Shown here one piece after another: positions 7,278 to 18,157 of a stretch of DNA of 64,000 nt (within the stretch, counting starts at the first letter, position 1; the number at the start of each line of letters is the position of its first letter). The stretch is from assembly GCA_002382665.1 (NCBI GenBank), contig DFZA01000007.1:1-64000 (forward strand), in the 5' to 3' direction. The notes under the pieces are model-generated. The model searched no databases and was not told where the DNA came from. It was given only the letters and a program-made list of their open reading frames with translations. The position numbers and the translations under genes are program-made. Source of the stretch: Peptococcaceae bacterium UBA4068. Lineage in GTDB: Bacteria > Bacillota > Dehalobacteriia > UBA4068.

Positions 7278-8489
7278 TTATTTTTGTATTAAACTATCTA
7301 TTAATGTATAACCTTCATCAACAAACACGCCGGTAGACGATGCGCTTTTTTCATTATATTCGGTTACTTGACCGTCTTGCTCGTCATTGCTGCGATACAA
7401 TGCAAAGGGAACAGGGTCGCTGGTATGCGTCCGCAAACGAATCGGCGTCGGATGATCGGGCAGCAGTAATATCGCAAAATCTTCGCCGTCATCCCGTAAT
7501 GTTTTAATTATAGGCCCAACAATATATTTGTCAATCAACTCAATGGATTTGATTTTATTAGCAATCTCATGGTGATGTCCGCATTCATCGGGAGCTTCCA
7601 CGTGAATATAGGCGAAATCACAGCTATTGCGTAAAGCGTTGATGGCCGCCTCGGCTTTGCCTTGATAATTTGTGTTAATATTGCCTGTCGCTCCTTCGAC
7701 TTCTATCACGTCCAAACCTGCGCATTTGCCGATACCTTTCATCAAATCGACAGCCGATATCATCGCACCACGGCAGCCGTATTTCTCGGCAAAGCAGGGA
7801 AGGGCAGGCTTACGTCCTTCGCCCCAGAACCAGATCGCCGAAGCAATATTCAAACCAAGATTGCGCCGTTCTTCATTAATCGGATGATGCCGCAGATACT
7901 GATAAGAAAGGCGAATCATTTGCTCCAAAATTTTACCGTTTTGACCTTTCGGCAGACATCTCCTGATAGGTTTGCCTAATATATCATGGGGCTGCGTCAA
8001 CACCGCGCCCGTCTGGCTGTCTTTTAATACCAGACAATGACGGTAGCTGAATCCGGGGTAAAGATCAAGCTTATCATTTTTGAACAGCCCATTTAGATCG
8101 TTAATAATTACCGTTGCTTCTTCTGTACTGATATCACCGCTGCTATGGTCAAGCATCAGACAATTTTCAAAGTTATCTTCATCACTGAGCGTTACTGTAT
8201 TACAACGGTATGTAACATCATTGTCGTCCAGTTCAATACCCATGCTGACGGCTTCCAAAGAGGAGCGTCCGGAGTAATATTTTTGCGGGTCATAACCAAG
8301 CACCGAGAGATTGGCCGTATCGCTGCCGGGTGCAACCCCTTCCGGTACAGTGCGCACCAATCCGCAAATACCGTGTGCGGCCAAATAATCCATATGCGGT
8401 TTTACAGCTTTGTCTAAAGGAGTTGCACCGCCTAGTTCCTTGATAGGGTAATCAGCCATTCCGTCTCCGAGAATAATTAGATATTTCAT
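7278..8489 (-). CDS. apgM: Cofactor-independent phosphoglycerate mutase, archaeal-type
   Basis: 403 residues. ATG at 8489 follows GGAGG by 8 nt; an upstream in-frame start lacks a site. The N-terminus MKYLIILGDGMADYPI is the metal-binding opening of the ApgM branch of the alkaline-phosphatase superfamily. Conserved features include APGSDTANLSVLGYDP near residue 55, HVEAPDECGHHHE near 305 and LLPDHPTP near 345, which supply the two-metal site and the Ser nucleophile. The enzyme interconverts 3- and 2-phosphoglycerate in glycolysis. Some bacterial members have been annotated as homoserine kinase instead, so the substrate is not certain. Probably co-transcribed with tRNA-Thr. Confidence 0.9.
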   Translation of the reverse strand: MKYLIILGDGMADYPIKELGGATPLDKAVKPHMDYLAAHGICGLVRTVPEGVAPGSDTANLSVLGYDPQKYYSGRSSLEAVSMGIELDDNDVTYRCNTVTLSDEDNFENCLMLDHSSGDISTEEATVIINDLNGLFKNDKLDLYPGFSYRHCLVLKDSQTGAVLTQPHDILGKPIRRCLPKGQNGKILEQMIRLSYQYLRHHPINEERRNLGLNIASAIWFWGEGRKPALPCFAEKYGCRGAMISAVDLMKGIGKCAGLDVIEVEGATGNINTNYQGKAEAAINALRNSCDFAYIHVEAPDECGHHHEIANKIKSIELIDKYIVGPIIKTLRDDGEDFAILLLPDHPTPIRLRTHTSDPVPFALYRSNDEQDGQVTEYNEKSASSTGVFVDEGYTLIDSLIQK

Positions 8490-8648
8490 CTGTTTTCCTC
8501 CGTTCAAAACCGCCAACGCATAATATTTTACCTTTAAAGCAGTTTTAAGTCAAGCAAAACTGTTTATTCTATCATAACAATCCTTTGGCAGGATTACAAC
8601 CTGTAAATGTAGAAAGGTTAGCGAAATAATATAGATAATAACGAATAA

Positions 8649-8677
8649 TTGCGTTAATACGTTTATTAATATATAAT
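8649..8677 (+). promoter_or_regulatory. Promoter of the ruvC-ruvA-ruvB-queH-queA operon
   Basis: TTGCGT (8649-8654), a 17-nt spacer, and TATAAT (8672-8677). The predicted start is about 20 nt before the ruvC start codon. I saw no damage-box palindrome around it. Confidence 0.7.
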
Positions 8678-8702
8678 CCACTGTATAAAAGGGGTTAAGT
8701 CT

Positions 8703-9215
8703 TTGATTATCATGGGCATCGATCCGGGGATTGCTATCACGGGTTACGGTATCATAGAAGCCGAACACAGCCGTTACCGGCTGGTTGATTACGGCTGCAT
8801 CCGCACTGCTCCTCGTATCCCATCGCAGCAGCGTTTACTTAAGTTGCATCAGGGTATCGATATGCTTATTGATCAATTTAACCCGGACTACATGGCTATT
8901 GAACAATTGTTTTTTAACCGCAATACCACAACTGCGATTCCGGTCGGACAGGCCCGCGGCGTAATATTACTGGCCGCCGCCGAACATCAGCTCGCGGTTG
9001 CAGAATACACTCCTCTGCAGGTAAAACAAGCAATAGTTGGATATGGCCGCGCCGAAAAGACGCAGATTCAGTTTATGGTCATGCGCCTGCTGAAAATGAA
9101 AAACATCCCTAAACCCGATGATGCTGCCGATGCGCTGGCAATTGCCATCAGCCACGCCCATTATTACTTAACCCGGCAGTTACATGATAATCAAGGCAGA
9201 GAACAGGAGAATTAA
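8703..9215 (+). CDS. ruvC: Holliday junction endonuclease RuvC
   Basis: 170 residues, TTG start; the spacing to GGGG and the family length support it over the ATG three codons later. RuvC cuts Holliday junctions as a dimer on the RuvAB complex. The four acidic catalytic positions are visible: GIDPG at the N-terminus, the Glu of AIEQLFF (about 66) and the two Asp of PDDAADA (about 139-143). A basic C-terminal tail follows. The stop lies 2 nt before ruvA, first gene pair of the ruvCAB-queuosine operon. Confidence 0.95.
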   Translation: MIIMGIDPGIAITGYGIIEAEHSRYRLVDYGCIRTAPRIPSQQRLLKLHQGIDMLIDQFNPDYMAIEQLFFNRNTTTAIPVGQARGVILLAAAEHQLAVAEYTPLQVKQAIVGYGRAEKTQIQFMVMRLLKMKNIPKPDDAADALAIAISHAHYYLTRQLHDNQGREQEN

Positions 9216-9217
9216 TT

Positions 9218-9826
9218 ATGATCGCTTTTGTTCATGGCATCTTACAGGATATAACCGATGAAGCGCTGGTTATAGATATCGGCGGCGTCGGCCTCAATCT
9301 GCTGACTCCTTTGCATATGCTTGATAAAAGACCGGCTGTTGGAGAAGAAGTCACTCTATATACCAGCCTGCAGGTTAGGGAAGACAGTTGGCAGTTGTTC
9401 GGTTTCACCGACAAACAGCAATTGGAAATTTTCCGCGCCTTAATCAGCGTTTCCGGCGTCGGCTGTAAGACAGCCTTAGCCATTCTTGATACTATCAATA
9501 CCCAGCAGATCATCAATGCCATTATTGGCGGCGATTTTAATTGTTTCTGCGCCGTCTCCGGCGTCGGTAAAAAGACGGCTCAAAGGTTGATTATAGATTT
9601 GAAAGAGAAGTTTGCCAAATACGGTGTTCAGGATAACTCAGGAGAGTATATTTCATTATCACAGCCGTCAAAAGCTGATAACGACTTGTTAGTTGCATTA
9701 CAGCAGCTTGGCTATAGCGCCACAGAAGCCCGCCATTTGGCTCTCACAGTACAAAAAAACGCCGCTGCTGATGCAAATACCCAAAGCTTGCTTACGGAGG
9801 CTTTGAAGCTGGCCGCTCACAAGTAA
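9218..9826 (+). CDS. ruvA: Holliday junction DNA helicase subunit RuvA
   Basis: 202 residues, preceded by AGGAG. RuvA tetramers hold the four-way junction and load RuvB. Visible are the N-terminal OB-fold (1-65), the tandem helix-hairpin-helix motifs VSGVGCKTA (about 80) and VSGVGKKTA (about 113) that contact DNA backbone, and a flexible linker followed by the C-terminal three-helix domain III that touches RuvB (about 150-200). Lies 12 nt before ruvB. Confidence 0.95.
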   Translation: MIAFVHGILQDITDEALVIDIGGVGLNLLTPLHMLDKRPAVGEEVTLYTSLQVREDSWQLFGFTDKQQLEIFRALISVSGVGCKTALAILDTINTQQIINAIIGGDFNCFCAVSGVGKKTAQRLIIDLKEKFAKYGVQDNSGEYISLSQPSKADNDLLVALQQLGYSATEARHLALTVQKNAAADANTQSLLTEALKLAAHK

Positions 9827-9838
9827 GAGGAGGTCAAT

Positions 9839-10909
9839 GTGGAAGACGAAAGAATCGTATCCTCGAGCCTCAAACATGAGGATTTAGAAAACGAATTTAA
9901 TATCCGTCCGACAACGCTTGGTGAATATACCGGACAGACGCAGATCAAGGATAACATAGAAGTTTTCATTAAAGCTGCTATGATGCGCGGCGAGGCCTTA
10001 GACCATGTCTTGCTTTACGGCCCTCCCGGTTTAGGCAAAACCACTTTGGCTAATGTCATTGCCAATGAACTTAACGTCAATATCCGTACCACCTCCGGTC
10101 CGGCTATCGAGCGCCCCGGCGATTTGGCGGCCATTATCACCAGTCTGGAACCGCATGATATCCTGTTTATTGATGAGATACACCGCCTTAACCGTATCGT
10201 TGAAGAAGTGCTATATCCGGCAATGGAAGATTTCTGTGTTGATATTATCCTGGGTAAAGGCCCCAGCGCCCGCACACTGCGTCTGGATTTGCCGCCGTTT
10301 ACATTGATTGGCGCCACCACCCGCGCCGGTATGTTATCTGCGCCGATGCGCGACCGCTTCGGTGTTATTTGCCGCCTCGAATATTACAATGAAGATGATT
10401 TGCTAAAAATTATCCGCCGTTCAGCTCGTCTGTTTCAGATTGATATTGATGATGCTGGTGCCCTGGAAATCTGCCGCCGCAGCCGCGGCACTCCGCGTAT
10501 TGCCAACCGGCTGCTCAAGCGACTGCGCGACTTTGCGGAAGTCAAAGGCAACGGCGTTATTACCAAAGAAATCGCTACCGATGCGCTGGCGTTACTCGGT
10601 GTCGACCCTCTGGGTCTTGATTGCACCGACCGCAAAGTGATGATGGCTATCCTCAATAAATTTGGCGGCGGACCGGTCGGACTGGACACGATTGCCGCCA
10701 GTATTTCCGAATCATACGACACCATTGAGGATATTTGCGAGCCGTATCTGATGCAATTGGGCTTTATTCAGCGTACACCGCGCGGCCGTATGGCAACATT
10801 GTCCGCCTGTGAATATTTTCATGTTACTGCGCCGAAGCTAATCGAGTATCAGGTATATGACGGCGGTCTTTTTGCCAACAATGGCAGCGAAGAAAGCGGA
10901 GAAGATTAA
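9839..10909 (+). CDS. ruvB: Holliday junction branch-migration ATPase RuvB
   Basis: 356 residues, GTG start 5 nt after AGGAGG. An AAA+ motor that drives branch migration on RuvA-bound junctions. Walker [10 protein letters not shown] is at about 61-69, Walker B LFIDEIHR near 111, sensor 1 GATTR near 160, the arginine-finger region MRDRFG near 172, and a winged-helix C-terminal domain ending near QRTPRGR. Its stop overlaps the queH start (TAATGA-type junction), so the operon continues into queuosine synthesis. Confidence 0.95.
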   Translation: MEDERIVSSSLKHEDLENEFNIRPTTLGEYTGQTQIKDNIEVFIKAAMMRGEALDHVLLYGPPGLGKTTLANVIANELNVNIRTTSGPAIERPGDLAAIITSLEPHDILFIDEIHRLNRIVEEVLYPAMEDFCVDIILGKGPSARTLRLDLPPFTLIGATTRAGMLSAPMRDRFGVICRLEYYNEDDLLKIIRRSARLFQIDIDDAGALEICRRSRGTPRIANRLLKRLRDFAEVKGNGVITKEIATDALALLGVDPLGLDCTDRKVMMAILNKFGGGPVGLDTIAASISESYDTIEDICEPYLMQLGFIQRTPRGRMATLSACEYFHVTAPKLIEYQVYDGGLFANNGSEESGED

Positions 10910-11454
10910 TGACCGGAACATTATTGCATTGCTGTTGCGGGCCTTGTGCTTGTGGTGCTATTGATGCTTTTTCCGAACGGAACAAAGACTTTACAGCTTA
11001 TTTTTATAATCCCAATATTCACCCCTATAAAGAATATCAAGCCCGTCGCGACAGCTTTATTGAGCTGATGCGGCAGCAAAATATCGAATATATCTTAAAC
11101 GACAGCTATCCGCTTGAATCTTGGCTGGCTGAAGTATCATCCGATCCGCAAAACCGCTGCGCCTATTGTTATCGCAGCCGCCTGGAGAATACAGCTAAGA
11201 CCGCCGCGGAAAAAGGATTTGAGAGCTTTTCCACCACTTTACTGATTAGCCCTTATCAAAACCATCAATTACTGATTGAAACAGGGGAGAATGCCGCCAG
11301 CAAATACGGAGTTAAATTTGATTATATTGACCTGCGCTCCTATTTCCGCAACGGCCAGAATACCGCCCGTGCGGCTGGTTTGTATATGCAAAAATACTGC
11401 GGCTGTATTTACAGCGAAAAAGAACGTTATCTTAATAAAAAGAAAGAGAAATAA
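10909..11454 (+). CDS. queH: Epoxyqueuosine reductase QueH
   Basis: 181 residues. The start ATG overlaps the ruvB stop. QueH (formerly DUF208) catalyses the last step of queuosine formation, reducing epoxyqueuosine in tRNA, and is the non-cobalamin alternative to QueG. The CCCGPC motif (8-13), a second NRCAYCYRSRL block and the C-terminal KYCGC provide the metal/Fe-S ligands expected of the family. With queA and tgt directly downstream, three steps of the pathway are clustered; the preQ1-synthesis genes are not in this window. Confidence 0.93.
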   Translation: MTGTLLHCCCGPCACGAIDAFSERNKDFTAYFYNPNIHPYKEYQARRDSFIELMRQQNIEYILNDSYPLESWLAEVSSDPQNRCAYCYRSRLENTAKTAAEKGFESFSTTLLISPYQNHQLLIETGENAASKYGVKFDYIDLRSYFRNGQNTARAAGLYMQKYCGCIYSEKERYLNKKKEK

Positions 11455-11455
11455 T

Positions 11456-12478
11456 ATGCTGGTAGAAGACTTTGATTATAATCTTCCTGAAGAATTGATC
11501 GCTCAGGACCCGATCGAGCCGCGAGATGCCTCCCGGCTCCTTATATTGGATAAAGCGAGCGGCGCTATCCGCCATAGTATCTTTTCACAAATCGGCGAGG
11601 AATTAAACGCCGGAGATATACTGGTCATCAATGATACCCGCGTTTTACCGGCGCGTATCTTTGCCACTACCGACGCCGGCGCTCAGATCGAAGTGCTGTT
11701 GTTAAAACAAGTCTCTTTAAATAGCTGGGAAGCGCTGACGCGTCCCGGTAAAAAGACAAGAATCGGCAGCCGTCTTAGTTTCGCTTTGCCGGAGATCACC
11801 GCCAAAGTCATCGATTACGGCGACGAGGGTAGCCGCATCATTGAGTTTTATCATGACGGTGACTTTTTCTCGATCCTCGAACGGCTCGGCGAAATGCCGT
11901 TACCTCCTTATATCAAAAAGAAATTGCTCAATCAGGAACGCTATCAGCCGGTATATGCCAGAGAGCGGGGCAGCGCCGCCGCGCCGACAGCCGGACTACA
12001 TTTTACCGAAACACTGCTTGAACAATTACAGCAGCAGGGGATACTGATTGAAAAAATACTGCTCCACGTAGGACTCGGCACATTCCGTCCTGTCAAAACG
12101 GAAGTTGTAGAAGAACATTTCATGCACAGCGAATATTACCGGGTTTCCGCCGAAACAGCAGCGCGTATCAACCTGGCGCGCCAAAATGGCGGCAGATTAA
12201 TCGCCGTTGGTACTACTAGTGTCCGTACGCTGGAAACCGTGGCGGCAGATGACGGCTCTCTATCTCAAGCCGAAGGCTGGACCAATAAATATATTTATCC
12301 CGGCTATCAGTTTAAAATCGTCGAAGGCATGATTACCAATTTCCATTTACCTAAAAGTACTCTGATCATGCTTATTTCCGCGCTGGCAGGCCGCCAAAAC
12401 GTACTTAACGCCTATCAGGAGGCAATTAACTGCCTCTACAGATTTTACAGCTTCGGCGATGCCATGCTAATTATTTAG
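11456..12478 (+). CDS. queA: S-adenosylmethionine:tRNA ribosyltransferase-isomerase
   Basis: 340 residues. The ATG at 11456 lies 1 nt after the queH stop behind an AAAGAGAAA site; the frame is open further upstream, but only this start gives the conserved N-terminus VEDFDYNLPEELIAQDP. QueA transfers and isomerises the ribosyl moiety of SAM to 7-aminomethyl-deazaguanine in tRNA, giving epoxyqueuosine. Family motifs include VINDTRVLPAR (near 60), APTAGLHFT (near 175), HVGLGTFRPV (near 205) and FHLPKSTL (near 300). Length is normal for the family. Confidence 0.96.
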   Translation: MLVEDFDYNLPEELIAQDPIEPRDASRLLILDKASGAIRHSIFSQIGEELNAGDILVINDTRVLPARIFATTDAGAQIEVLLLKQVSLNSWEALTRPGKKTRIGSRLSFALPEITAKVIDYGDEGSRIIEFYHDGDFFSILERLGEMPLPPYIKKKLLNQERYQPVYARERGSAAAPTAGLHFTETLLEQLQQQGILIEKILLHVGLGTFRPVKTEVVEEHFMHSEYYRVSAETAARINLARQNGGRLIAVGTTSVRTLETVAADDGSLSQAEGWTNKYIYPGYQFKIVEGMITNFHLPKSTLIMLISALAGRQNVLNAYQEAINCLYRFYSFGDAMLII

Positions 12479-12492
12479 AAACTATAAAATGA

Positions 12493-14059
<1,567 letters not shown>

Positions 14060-14070
14060 ATTGCACCTCG

Positions 14071-14799
14071 TCAAATTTTACCGTCCCAGTGACTGTTAAA
14101 TTGCCGATCCAATGCCGCCGTTACTTTATCTTTTCCTTTAGGGGAGATGCTATCCATTTCTTTTAATATAGATTTAATTTCCTGGCGTTTGCCTATACAA
14201 TTTTGCGGACAATTACTTTTACATACAGGCAATTCTGATTTTCGTGCAAAATAGCTTATTTGAGCCTCTGGAACATAAATAAATGGTCTAATCACAGTAA
14301 TTCCAGTTCTGTCTAAATATGTTTTGGGATTAAAAGACCCAATTCTACCTTCAAAAAACATATTCAAGACCATTGTTTCCACTACATCATCCTGATGATG
14401 TGCAAGCGCAACTTTTTCAAATCCATTAACTTTAGCTAGTTCATTTAATGCTCCCCTACGCATCTTAGCACAAAGTGAACATGGGTTCGTTTCTTTTCTA
14501 ATGTTAAAAACAATTTCACCAATTGCAGTTGGCTGATAATAGAATTCTACATCTAGCTGTTCACAAAACTGTTTAATTCGCGATATATCGTCGTCGGGGA
14601 ACCCCAGAGAAATATGCCCTGCAGCCAGTTTATATTTATATTTCGATACGCGCTGAAACTGCTTCAATGCATATAGCAATGTTAAGCTATCCTTTCCGCC
14701 GGAGAGCCCTACAAGAATAGCTTTCTCATCGTCAATCATCTTATGAGTTATAATTGCTCTTCGCATACGCTTGTTTATTTCTTCAAATCCATAACGCAT
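14071..14799 (-). CDS. TtcA-like tRNA thiolation PP-loop ATPase
   Basis: 242 residues. The PP-loop motif LSGGKDSL (about 32-39) binds ATP for adenylation of the target base. CSLCAKMRRG (about 113) and the C-terminal CKSNCPQNC cluster provide Cys ligands of the Fe-S-dependent TtcA/TtuA superfamily; HHQDD near 135 is also typical. Such enzymes put sulfur into tRNA (TtcA at cytidine-32). The exact base modified here is not certain because the family is diverse. The gene is more AT-rich than the neighbouring ruv-que operon. Confidence 0.85.
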   Translation of the reverse strand: MRYGFEEINKRMRRAIITHKMIDDEKAILVGLSGGKDSLTLLYALKQFQRVSKYKYKLAAGHISLGFPDDDISRIKQFCEQLDVEFYYQPTAIGEIVFNIRKETNPCSLCAKMRRGALNELAKVNGFEKVALAHHQDDVVETMVLNMFFEGRIGSFNPKTYLDRTGITVIRPFIYVPEAQISYFARKSELPVCKSNCPQNCIGKRQEIKSILKEMDSISPKGKDKVTAALDRQFNSHWDGKI

Positions 14800-14884
14800 A
14801 ATTACACCTTTATAACCATTATCAGCAGGAAAAACTGCCTATTTGGCGAAAAAAAATATTTAATATAAAAACAGGGAGTATTAT

Positions 14885-15535
14885 ATGGAAAATAAAAATA
14901 ATATATCAATCAAAGGTATAGAAGAAGGTCTATTGTTTATATTTGATACCAATAATTCCACTTTTAATGAGCTATGTAATGAACTTGAAAGCAAGCTTCA
15001 ATCCAGCGGTGACTTCTTTTTTAATGCAGATTATTTAATAGACGATCCATCACTCTTTAATGACAATGAACTATCAAATATTGAACAAATACTCGAAATG
15101 CATTCTCTTCACAAAGGTCAACTAATAAACCGAAAAACTGAAACCGAAGAATCATCGGAAGCTGTTTATCATCCTAACGGTGGTGATAGCGTACTAATTA
15201 CACAAAGTATTCGTTCCGGTCAGAAAATTCATATTTATGGAAATGCAATTGTCATGGGGGATATTAATGCTGGCGGAGAAATAATAGCAACTGGAAATAT
15301 TGTCGTTATGGGCAGTTGTCGTGGATTACTTCACGCTGGTGCAGAAGGTAACAAAAATTGCTTTATTATTGTTTACCACATGGCTCTGCAACAATTAAGA
15401 ATAGCAGATTCAGTTGCAACAATTCCATCTGGCATGGATTCTGAACCATTAAAATTGGCATGTATTCGTGATAATGAGATTATCATTACTGATTATTCAC
15501 CTAACCAATTTAAAACACTTCATTTGGATAATTAA
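14885..15535 (+). CDS. minC: Septum-site determining protein MinC
   Basis: 216 residues, ATG behind AGGGAG. The C-terminal half (about 105-200) has the beta-helix signature of MinC: RSGQKIHIYGNAIVMGDINAG followed by GGEIIATGNIVVMGSCRGLLHAGAEGN. The N-terminal 100 residues match the FtsZ-destabilising domain in size. MinC with MinD prevents FtsZ rings from forming at the poles. Here it is not followed by minD/minE but lies 14 nt before mutS, so either a second minC or a displaced gene is present. AT-rich composition matches the adjacent TtcA-like gene. Confidence 0.88.
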   Translation: MENKNNISIKGIEEGLLFIFDTNNSTFNELCNELESKLQSSGDFFFNADYLIDDPSLFNDNELSNIEQILEMHSLHKGQLINRKTETEESSEAVYHPNGGDSVLITQSIRSGQKIHIYGNAIVMGDINAGGEIIATGNIVVMGSCRGLLHAGAEGNKNCFIIVYHMALQQLRIADSVATIPSGMDSEPLKLACIRDNEIIITDYSPNQFKTLHLDN

Positions 15536-15549
15536 AAGGAGATATCATT

Positions 15550-18156
15550 TTGACTATTGTAACACCAATGATGCGTCAATATCAAGCTATCAAAGAGCAA
15601 TACAGCGACTGTTTGCTCTTTTTCCGTTTGGGAGATTTTTATGAAATGTTTGCAGACGATGCAGTAATAGCTTCGCGTGAATTAGAAATAGTATTGACTT
15701 CGCGGGACGGCGGTAATGGCAATAAAATTCCTATGTGTGGGGTTCCTTTTCATGCCGTCGACAATTACATTGCACGCTTAATAAACAATGGCTATAAAGT
15801 TGCTATTTGCGAACAGGTGGAGGATCCTAAAACAACAAAAAACTTAGTAAAAAGGGATGTAATCCGTGTAATTACACCCGGTACTGTTGTAGAAAATAAT
15901 TTGCTTGAAGAAAAACGTTATAATTATTTGGCTGCAGTCTGGCGCATAAAAAAAGATTCGCAAATACATTTTGGACTTGCTTATACTGATATATCAACCG
16001 GATTATTTATGGCAACAGAAATTGAAGATGGGAACTGGGATACCCTTGCTAACGAATTACTGAGGCTATCACCGGCAGAAATAATTCTCCCACATGATCT
16101 TTTTGATGAAGAGTTTTTCCAAATACGTTTAAAAGAAAACGGTGTACATATTAGTAGGGCCTATGATGATAGCTTTTTAAGAAATAATATTACGGAGATA
16201 TTACAAATTCATTTTGGTGTAGCTTCGCTTGAAGCCTTAGGTTTACAGCATTATCCTACTGCAGCCGCTGCTGCAGCCACAATTCTTGATTTTCTGCAGC
16301 ACACCCAAAAAAAATCGCTAAAATATATCGACGATATTAAGCTTTATAACACCAGCCAATATATGATTATTGATGCCGCCACCCGCCGAAATCTTGAGTT
16401 AACGGAGACTATTCGCGGAAACAAACGAAAAGGTTCGCTATTATGGGTTTGCGATAATACTTTAACAGCTATGGGTGGAAGAAAACTTCGTGACTGGATT
16501 GAAAAACCATTACTAAATAGTATAACGATTAATCGTCGCCTAGATGCTGTATCTGAGTTAATTGATAAAAGTATTTTATTTGATGAACTACGTTGCCATT
16601 TAAAAGAAATTTACGACCTTCCGAGATTAATGGGTCGTATCAGCTATGGTAATATTTCTCCTCGTGATTTGTTGGCGCTTAAAAAGTCGCTACAGTCATT
16701 GCCGGTAATATTTGCATTATTAGGACGGTTGTCAAGCGAGCTGTTTATTTTGTATTTTGATAATTTTGATCTACTTGAGGATGTTACAAAAATCATTGAA
16801 TCCGCTATTTGCGTTGATGCGCCGCTGTCACAGAGGGACGGGAATATAATTAAAGATGGATATAATCAGGAAGTTGACCGGTTGCGCGGCATTTGCAGCG
16901 GTGGTAAAAATATGCTGCTGAAGCTGGAGTCGGAGGAGAAAGAGAAGACGGGGATCAAAACCCTCAGAATTGGGTTTAATAAGGTGTTCGGTTACTATAT
17001 AGATGTGTCAAAAGGCCAGATATCCAATGTGCCGGAACGTTATTTCCGTAAACAAACCCTTGTCAACGGTGAGCGGTTCATTACCGAAGAACTTAAAAAT
17101 TTGGAAAGTGAAATATTGGGCGCTGACGAACGCTTGAATTCGTTGGAATATGACCTGTTCTGCGAAGTACGTGATCGTATTGCCGGACAAGCACATCGGA
17201 TACTGAATACCGCTGAAATAATGTCAATTTTAGATGCTTTGCAATCATTGGCATTTACAGCTAAAGAGAATAATTATTGCCGTCCAATTGTTCATGATGA
17301 TCGACATATTTCTATTTTCGGCGGGCGTCATCCGGTAATCGAAAAGATAATCGGACAAGAGAAATATATCCCTAACGATACATTGTTTGATGACACAACA
17401 CAACAAATGATGATCATTACCGGCCCCAATATGGCTGGTAAAAGCACATATATGCGTCAAGTAGCGCTGATAGTGCTTTTAGCCCGTATCGGCAGTTTTG
17501 TACCGGCAACAACCGCTATGATTGGCTGTGTCGACCGTATTTTTACCCGGGTAGGCGCTAACGACGATCTGACTGCGGGACAATCAACTTTTATGGTTGA
17601 AATGAGCGAGACATCAAACATTCTTCGCCATGCTACTGCCAATAGCTTAATTATACTCGATGAGATTGGTCGCGGTACCAGCACATTTGATGGATTGAGC
17701 ATTGCCTGGGCCGTTGCTGAATACCTGATGAAAAATAAAATAAACCCGCGGACGTTGTTTGCGACCCATTATCATGAGTTAACATCTCTTGCCGATAGTT
17801 ATCCATTAATCAGAAATCACTCGATTTTAGTGAAGGAAAGTAACGGTCAAATTGTATTTTTGCGTAAAATCATTCCCGGCGCCGCTGATCGCAGTTACGG
17901 TATCCAGGTTGCTTCTTTAGCCGGATTACCGCAGCAATTGCTGCAGCGCGCCAAACAAATATTGCTTACGCTTGAGCAAGATAAACAGCAAATTTCCATT
18001 CCTGAGGCTGAGGCTGAGCAATTTATTGCCCAGGACACAGCTAATTACCCAATGATAGATGAATTAAAAACAATCGATTGCCAAAACTTGACGCCAATCG
18101 CCGCTTTAAACAAAATCAATCAATGGCAAGAATTATTACTCGCGGAGGACAATTAA
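15550..18156 (+). CDS. mutS: DNA mismatch recognition ATPase MutS
   Basis: 868 residues, TTG start 8 nt after AAAGGAGA, giving the conserved TPMMRQYQAIKEQY opening. Domain I holds the mismatch-wedging Phe motif LGDFYEMF (about 27-34). Connector, lever and clamp domains follow. The ABC-type ATPase has Walker A GPNMAGKST (about 625-633), FTRVGANDDL and the Walker B region IILDEIGRGTSTFDG. Full length for MutS1. mutL follows after 1 nt. By eye the first ~1.3 kb is more AT-rich than the rest, with a change near 16.8 kb. Confidence 0.97.
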   Translation: MTIVTPMMRQYQAIKEQYSDCLLFFRLGDFYEMFADDAVIASRELEIVLTSRDGGNGNKIPMCGVPFHAVDNYIARLINNGYKVAICEQVEDPKTTKNLVKRDVIRVITPGTVVENNLLEEKRYNYLAAVWRIKKDSQIHFGLAYTDISTGLFMATEIEDGNWDTLANELLRLSPAEIILPHDLFDEEFFQIRLKENGVHISRAYDDSFLRNNITEILQIHFGVASLEALGLQHYPTAAAAAATILDFLQHTQKKSLKYIDDIKLYNTSQYMIIDAATRRNLELTETIRGNKRKGSLLWVCDNTLTAMGGRKLRDWIEKPLLNSITINRRLDAVSELIDKSILFDELRCHLKEIYDLPRLMGRISYGNISPRDLLALKKSLQSLPVIFALLGRLSSELFILYFDNFDLLEDVTKIIESAICVDAPLSQRDGNIIKDGYNQEVDRLRGICSGGKNMLLKLESEEKEKTGIKTLRIGFNKVFGYYIDVSKGQISNVPERYFRKQTLVNGERFITEELKNLESEILGADERLNSLEYDLFCEVRDRIAGQAHRILNTAEIMSILDALQSLAFTAKENNYCRPIVHDDRHISIFGGRHPVIEKIIGQEKYIPNDTLFDDTTQQMMIITGPNMAGKSTYMRQVALIVLLARIGSFVPATTAMIGCVDRIFTRVGANDDLTAGQSTFMVEMSETSNILRHATANSLIILDEIGRGTSTFDGLSIAWAVAEYLMKNKINPRTLFATHYHELTSLADSYPLIRNHSILVKESNGQIVFLRKIIPGAADRSYGIQVASLAGLPQQLLQRAKQILLTLEQDKQQISIPEAEAEQFIAQDTANYPMIDELKTIDCQNLTPIAALNKINQWQELLLAEDN

Positions 18157-18157
18157 A

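Noticed and set aside
8550..8768. Leftward 72-aa frame over the ruvC promoter
   Set aside because: Overlaps the ruvC promoter and start region, without a ribosome-binding site.
11276..11455. N-terminal extension of queA
   Set aside because: The extra residues overlap queH in another frame and are not IleS- or QueA-like; the ATG at 11456 gives the conserved QueA N-terminus.
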